From assembly GCF_004526345.1 (NCBI RefSeq), contig NZ_CP038213.1:3410001-3474000 (forward strand): DNA of 64,000 bases. Direction: 5' to 3'. Origin of the DNA: Ornithinimicrobium flavum. Its GTDB lineage: Bacteria; Actinomycetota; Actinomycetes; Actinomycetales; Dermatophilaceae. Numbering within the stretch: the stretch's first letter is position 1; each line of letters opens with the position of its first letter. The notes below the pieces were generated by a model. It did no database searches. It was not told the origin of the DNA and saw only the letters and a list, made by a program, of their open reading frames with translations. Shown here piece by piece: positions 61,218-64,000 of the stretch. A program made the position numbers and the translations under genes.

Positions 61218-63302
61218 TCAGCCGGTGATGTCCCTGGCAAGCGCCGCCGGCAGGTAGTCGTAGCGGTTGAAGGCCCGGGTGAACGAGCCCGAGCCGTGCG
61301 CGACGGATCGCAGGTCGATGGGGTAGCGGGACAGCTCGTGCTGGGGGACGTCGGCGGTGATCGCGGTGTGCCCCTCCAGCGCCGCCGGCTGGGTGGCGTG
61401 CACCTGGGCCCGGCGGCCGCGCAGGTCGGCCAGCACCGCGCCGACGTAGTCGTCCCCGACGGTGACCTCGATCGTGTCGACCGGCTCCAGCAGGGCCACG
61501 GTCGACTCGTTGGCCGCCTCGCGCAGGGCCAGGCCGGCGGCGTTCTGGAAGGCCATGTCGGAGGAGTCCACCGTGTGGGCCTTGCCGTCGACGAGGGTGA
61601 CCCGCACGTCGACGCACGGGTAGCCGGCCAGCACGCCCTCGGCGAGCTGGTTGCGGGCCCCCTTCTCCACCGAGGGGATGAAGTTGCGGGGCACCGCACC
61701 GCCGACCACCTTGTCCACGAACTCGAAGCCGGCCCCGCGCGGGAGCGGCTCGATCTCGAGCTGGACGACGGCATACTGACCGTGGCCGCCGGACTGCTTG
61801 ACCAGCCGTCCCTGGACCTGGACCGGGCGCACGAAGGTCTCCCGCAGCGAGGTGCGCACCGGCTCGGTGCTCACCGTGACGTTGAACCGCTGCGCCAACC
61901 GATCCAGGACGTCGTCGACGTGCGCCGGCCCGAGGGTCCACAGGACCAGCTGGTGGGTCTCGGCGTTGCGCTCCAGACGCAGGGTGAGGTCCTCGGAGGT
62001 GAGCCGCTGCAGCGCCCCGGCCAGCTTGTCCTCGTCCCCGGGCGACCCGGCGTGGATGGCGACCGGCAGCAGCGGCTCGGGGAGCAGCCAGGGCTCCACG
62101 AGCGCGGGCCGCTCGGTGTCGGAGAGGGTGTCCGAGGTCTCGGCGCTGGCCAGCTTGGTCACGAGCACGATCTCGCCCGCGATCGCCCGTTCCCGCGGCG
62201 CGGTGCCGCCGGGCACGGGGGTGCTGATCTGGCCCGGACGCTCGTCGTCGACGTCGTGACCGGGGCGACCGTCGACCTCGTGACCGACGACCCACTCCAG
62301 GTGACCGCTGACGTGCAGCCTGCTGTCGGGGCGCAGGGTGCCGGAGAAGATCCGCACCAGCGAGAGCCGCCCGACGTAGGGATCGGTCGAGGTGCGGATC
62401 ACCTGGGCGACCAGCGGACCGTCCGGATCGGCGGTGATCTCCCCGAAGTCCCCGCCGCCGGGGGTCATGACGGCGGGCATCCACGCCCCCTCCGGCGAGG
62501 GGAAGGCGTCGACGATGAGGTCGAGCAGGGCCGGCACGCCGGTGCCGCTCGGGGGGTTGACCGGCACGATGGGGAAGAAGCGCCCGGTGGCGGTGGCCTT
62601 CTGCAGGTCGGCGCGCAGCGCCCCGGTGTCGAGGTCCTCCCCGGAGAGGTAGCGGTCCAGGAGGGTCTCGTCCTCGGACTGCTCGATGATCGACTCGAGG
62701 AGCTGACCCCGGGCGTCCTCGACCTCCGCCCGCTGCGCCTCGTCGAGGTCGCTGGCGCGGCCGGCCGCGTCCACGCGGGTGAGCCCGAGCAGGTCGACCA
62801 CCCCGGTCAGCGCGGCGGGGCTGCCCTCGATGACCGGCAGCGACAGCGGCACGGCGTCGCCGAAGACCCGGCGGCACTCGGCGACCACGGCGTCCCAGTC
62901 GGCCCTGGCCAGCTCCAGCTGGGTCACCGCCACGGCCCGGGGGATGCCCACGGCCGCGCACTCGCGCCACAGCATGCGGGTCGCCTCGTCGATGCCGCTG
63001 CCCGCCGCCACCACGAAGAGCACGGCGTCGGCCGCCCGCAGACCGGCCCGCACGTCACCGACGAAGTCAGGGCGCCCGGGGCTGTCGACCAGGGTCACCA
63101 CGGTGCCCGAGGGCTGGTGCACCGTCGTGACGGCACCGAGCTCGGTGGAGGCCGCCTCGGCCTCCTTCACGTGGCCGAGCTGGCCGGTCGCCAGCTGCTC
63201 GACGAGGGCGCTCTTGCCCGTCCCCTGCGGACCGACCAGGACCACGGTGCGGACCTGGCCGGGGCTCGAGGGGCCGGAGAACGAGGACGCGTGGCGGTTC
63301 AT
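61218..63302 (-). CDS. EF-G2-like translational GTPase paralogue
   Basis: A 694-residue protein of EF-G architecture: G domain, domain II (SLVRIFSGTLRPDSRLHVSG), domain III, domain IV (VQGRLVKQSGGHGQYAVVQL, GGAVPRNFIPSVEKGARNQL) and domain V. The P-loop is GPQGTGKS. G3 reads VDSPGRPDF: the His of DTPGH is Arg. G4 reads AVTQLE instead of NKxD. These changes suggest weak or absent GTP hydrolysis, as described for mycobacterial EF-G2. ATG 63302 is chosen, not GTG 63308, because TAGGTT ends 6 nt upstream of the ATG. Confidence 0.9.
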   Translation of the reverse strand: MNRHASSFSGPSSPGQVRTVVLVGPQGTGKSALVEQLATGQLGHVKEAEAASTELGAVTTVHQPSGTVVTLVDSPGRPDFVGDVRAGLRAADAVLFVVAAGSGIDEATRMLWRECAAVGIPRAVAVTQLELARADWDAVVAECRRVFGDAVPLSLPVIEGSPAALTGVVDLLGLTRVDAAGRASDLDEAQRAEVEDARGQLLESIIEQSEDETLLDRYLSGEDLDTGALRADLQKATATGRFFPIVPVNPPSGTGVPALLDLIVDAFPSPEGAWMPAVMTPGGGDFGEITADPDGPLVAQVIRTSTDPYVGRLSLVRIFSGTLRPDSRLHVSGHLEWVVGHEVDGRPGHDVDDERPGQISTPVPGGTAPRERAIAGEIVLVTKLASAETSDTLSDTERPALVEPWLLPEPLLPVAIHAGSPGDEDKLAGALQRLTSEDLTLRLERNAETHQLVLWTLGPAHVDDVLDRLAQRFNVTVSTEPVRTSLRETFVRPVQVQGRLVKQSGGHGQYAVVQLEIEPLPRGAGFEFVDKVVGGAVPRNFIPSVEKGARNQLAEGVLAGYPCVDVRVTLVDGKAHTVDSSDMAFQNAAGLALREAANESTVALLEPVDTIEVTVGDDYVGAVLADLRGRRAQVHATQPAALEGHTAITADVPQHELSRYPIDLRSVAHGSGSFTRAFNRYDYLPAALARDITG

Positions 63303-63308
63303 GCCCAC

Positions 63309-63314
63309 AACCTA
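63309..63314 (-). promoter_or_regulatory. Candidate -10 (TAGGTT) deciding the EF-G2-like start
   Basis: TAGGTT on the minus strand ends 6 nt before ATG 63302; GTG 63308 would directly abut the -10 and could not be read. Confidence 0.55.
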
Positions 63315-63360
63315 CGCCTGCCTCCCACCGCCGGATGCGGGGGTCGGACCTGCTGCGACA

Positions 63361-63366
63361 TACCCT
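63361..63366 (+). promoter_or_regulatory. Candidate -10 (TACCCT) for the leaderless RND gene
   Basis: TACCCT ends 6 nt before GTG 63373. Confidence 0.5.
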
Positions 63367-63372
63367 GATCCC

Positions 63373-64000
63373 GTGTCCCGCCTCACGCTGTTCAGCGTCC
63401 GCAACCGCGCCCTCGTCGCCCTCGCCACGCTGTTCAGCATGGTGGCCGGGCTGTGGGCCGCCGGGTCACTCCCGCGCGAGCTCTTCCCCTCCCTGCAGTT
63501 CCCCGTCCTCGTGGTCGCGACGGCCTCACCGGGCGCGAGCTCCTCGGTCGTGGAGGAGCAGGTCACCCGTCCGGTCGAGACCGCGGCGCAGGGCCTGAAC
63601 AACGTCGTCGAGGTGCAGTCGACCAGCGCCGACAGCTTCTCCTCCGTCCTCGTCGAGCTCGACTACGGCACCGACCTGGGCTCGGCCCAGACCGACCTGC
63701 AGCGGGCCGTCCTCGCGCTGCCGGACCTGCCGGAGTCGGCCAACCCCCAGATCTTCGCCGGCAACCTCGACGACTTCCCCATCATCCAGCTCGCGGCCAG
63801 CGGCGGTGCGGACGGTGCGGACCTCGTCGACCGGCTGGAGCGCTTCGTGCTGCCGGAGATCGAGGACCTGCCCGGCGTGCGGTCCGCCACCCTGACCGGC
63901 GTCGCCGACCGGGTGGTGACGGTCGACCTCGACGAGAACGCCGCCCAGGAGGCCGGGGTGGGCGCCGCCGAGGTCGGCCAGGTCCTGCGGGCCAACGGCG
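63373..64000 (+). CDS. RND-family efflux transporter permease, N-terminal part (3' truncated)
   Basis: The first 209 residues are visible. LTLFSVRNRALVALATLFSM is the first transmembrane helix, followed by the pore-domain start ELFPSLQFPVLVVATASPGA, VEEQVTRPVETAAQGL, VVEVQSTSADSFSSVLVELD, QTDLQRAVLALPDLPE and GVADRVVTVDLDENAAQEAG. This is the AcrB/SwrC order of hydrophobe-efflux RND pumps. GTG 63373; divergent from the EF-G2-like gene. The remainder lies outside the window. Confidence 0.9.
   Translation, partial: MSRLTLFSVRNRALVALATLFSMVAGLWAAGSLPRELFPSLQFPVLVVATASPGASSSVVEEQVTRPVETAAQGLNNVVEVQSTSADSFSSVLVELDYGTDLGSAQTDLQRAVLALPDLPESANPQIFAGNLDDFPIIQLAASGGADGADLVDRLERFVLPEIEDLPGVRSATLTGVADRVVTVDLDENAAQEAGVGAAEVGQVLRANG

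Overview
The window is GC-rich DNA from an actinobacterium. The gene content (RecBCD, an actinobacterial-type hut system, DUF222-HNH endonuclease, DUF4395, EF-G2-like protein) and the many leaderless starts fit Micrococcales, most likely the Intrasporangiaceae/Ornithinimicrobiaceae. That placement is inference from gene families, not a measured phylogeny. No rRNA, tRNA, CRISPR array, insertion sequence or prophage was recognised. The window opens inside an AGCS amino-acid symporter and closes inside an RND exporter.

Layout. 0-2.1 kb: end of the symporter, a broken uracil-DNA-glycosylase-family gene, a CueP copper lipoprotein with a palindromic operator, a YbaK-type deacylase. 2.1-11 kb: recC-recB-recD, joined by stop/start overlaps. 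11-18.2 kb: a small membrane protein, a MacB/FtsX-type ABC exporter, a guanidine-III riboswitch in front of a paired SMR exporter, and a NarL-type two-component system; the exporter and the two-component operon carry the same palindrome at the same distance from their starts. 18.2-23 kb: two overlapping glycosyltransferases and a beta-CASP metallo-beta-lactamase. 23-37 kb: histidine catabolism in three transcription units (M20 hydrolase-hutF-hutI, hutU, hutH), interleaved with DUF4395, a second YbaK protein, an RHH regulator with DUF4097, an MFS protein, an EamA transporter and a frameshifted DUF559 gene. All three hut units carry a 14-bp site resembling the Corynebacterium HutR motif, and an IclR regulator lies at 40.3 kb. 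37-43.6 kb: ASCH protein, glycogen phosphorylase, IclR regulator, CNT nucleoside transporter, quinone oxidoreductase. 43.6-64 kb: a repeat/DnaA-box island, Nudix hydrolase, decayed FAD dehydrogenase, membrane phosphoesterase, DUF222-HNH protein with an SOS-like box, ThpR, DsbA-like protein, carbamate kinase, YciI, RHH and VOC proteins, decayed cystathionine-gamma-synthase-like gene, CGNR regulator, EamA exporter, S10 peptidase, frameshifted M3 peptidase, EF-G2-like GTPase and the RND exporter.

Cross-cutting signals. (1) At least 17 genes have a TANNNT-like -10 only 6-8 nt before the start codon, so leaderless mRNAs look common. (2) A 22-bp repeat family occurs at three loci: two tandem arrays and one island where units are coupled to DnaA-box-like sequences. 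In two genes the repeat supplies the last codons and the stop. (3) Seven to eight genes carry frameshifts or nonsense changes, several explained by one missing or extra base. This is either real decay or residual assembly error and should be settled from reads before biology is built on it.
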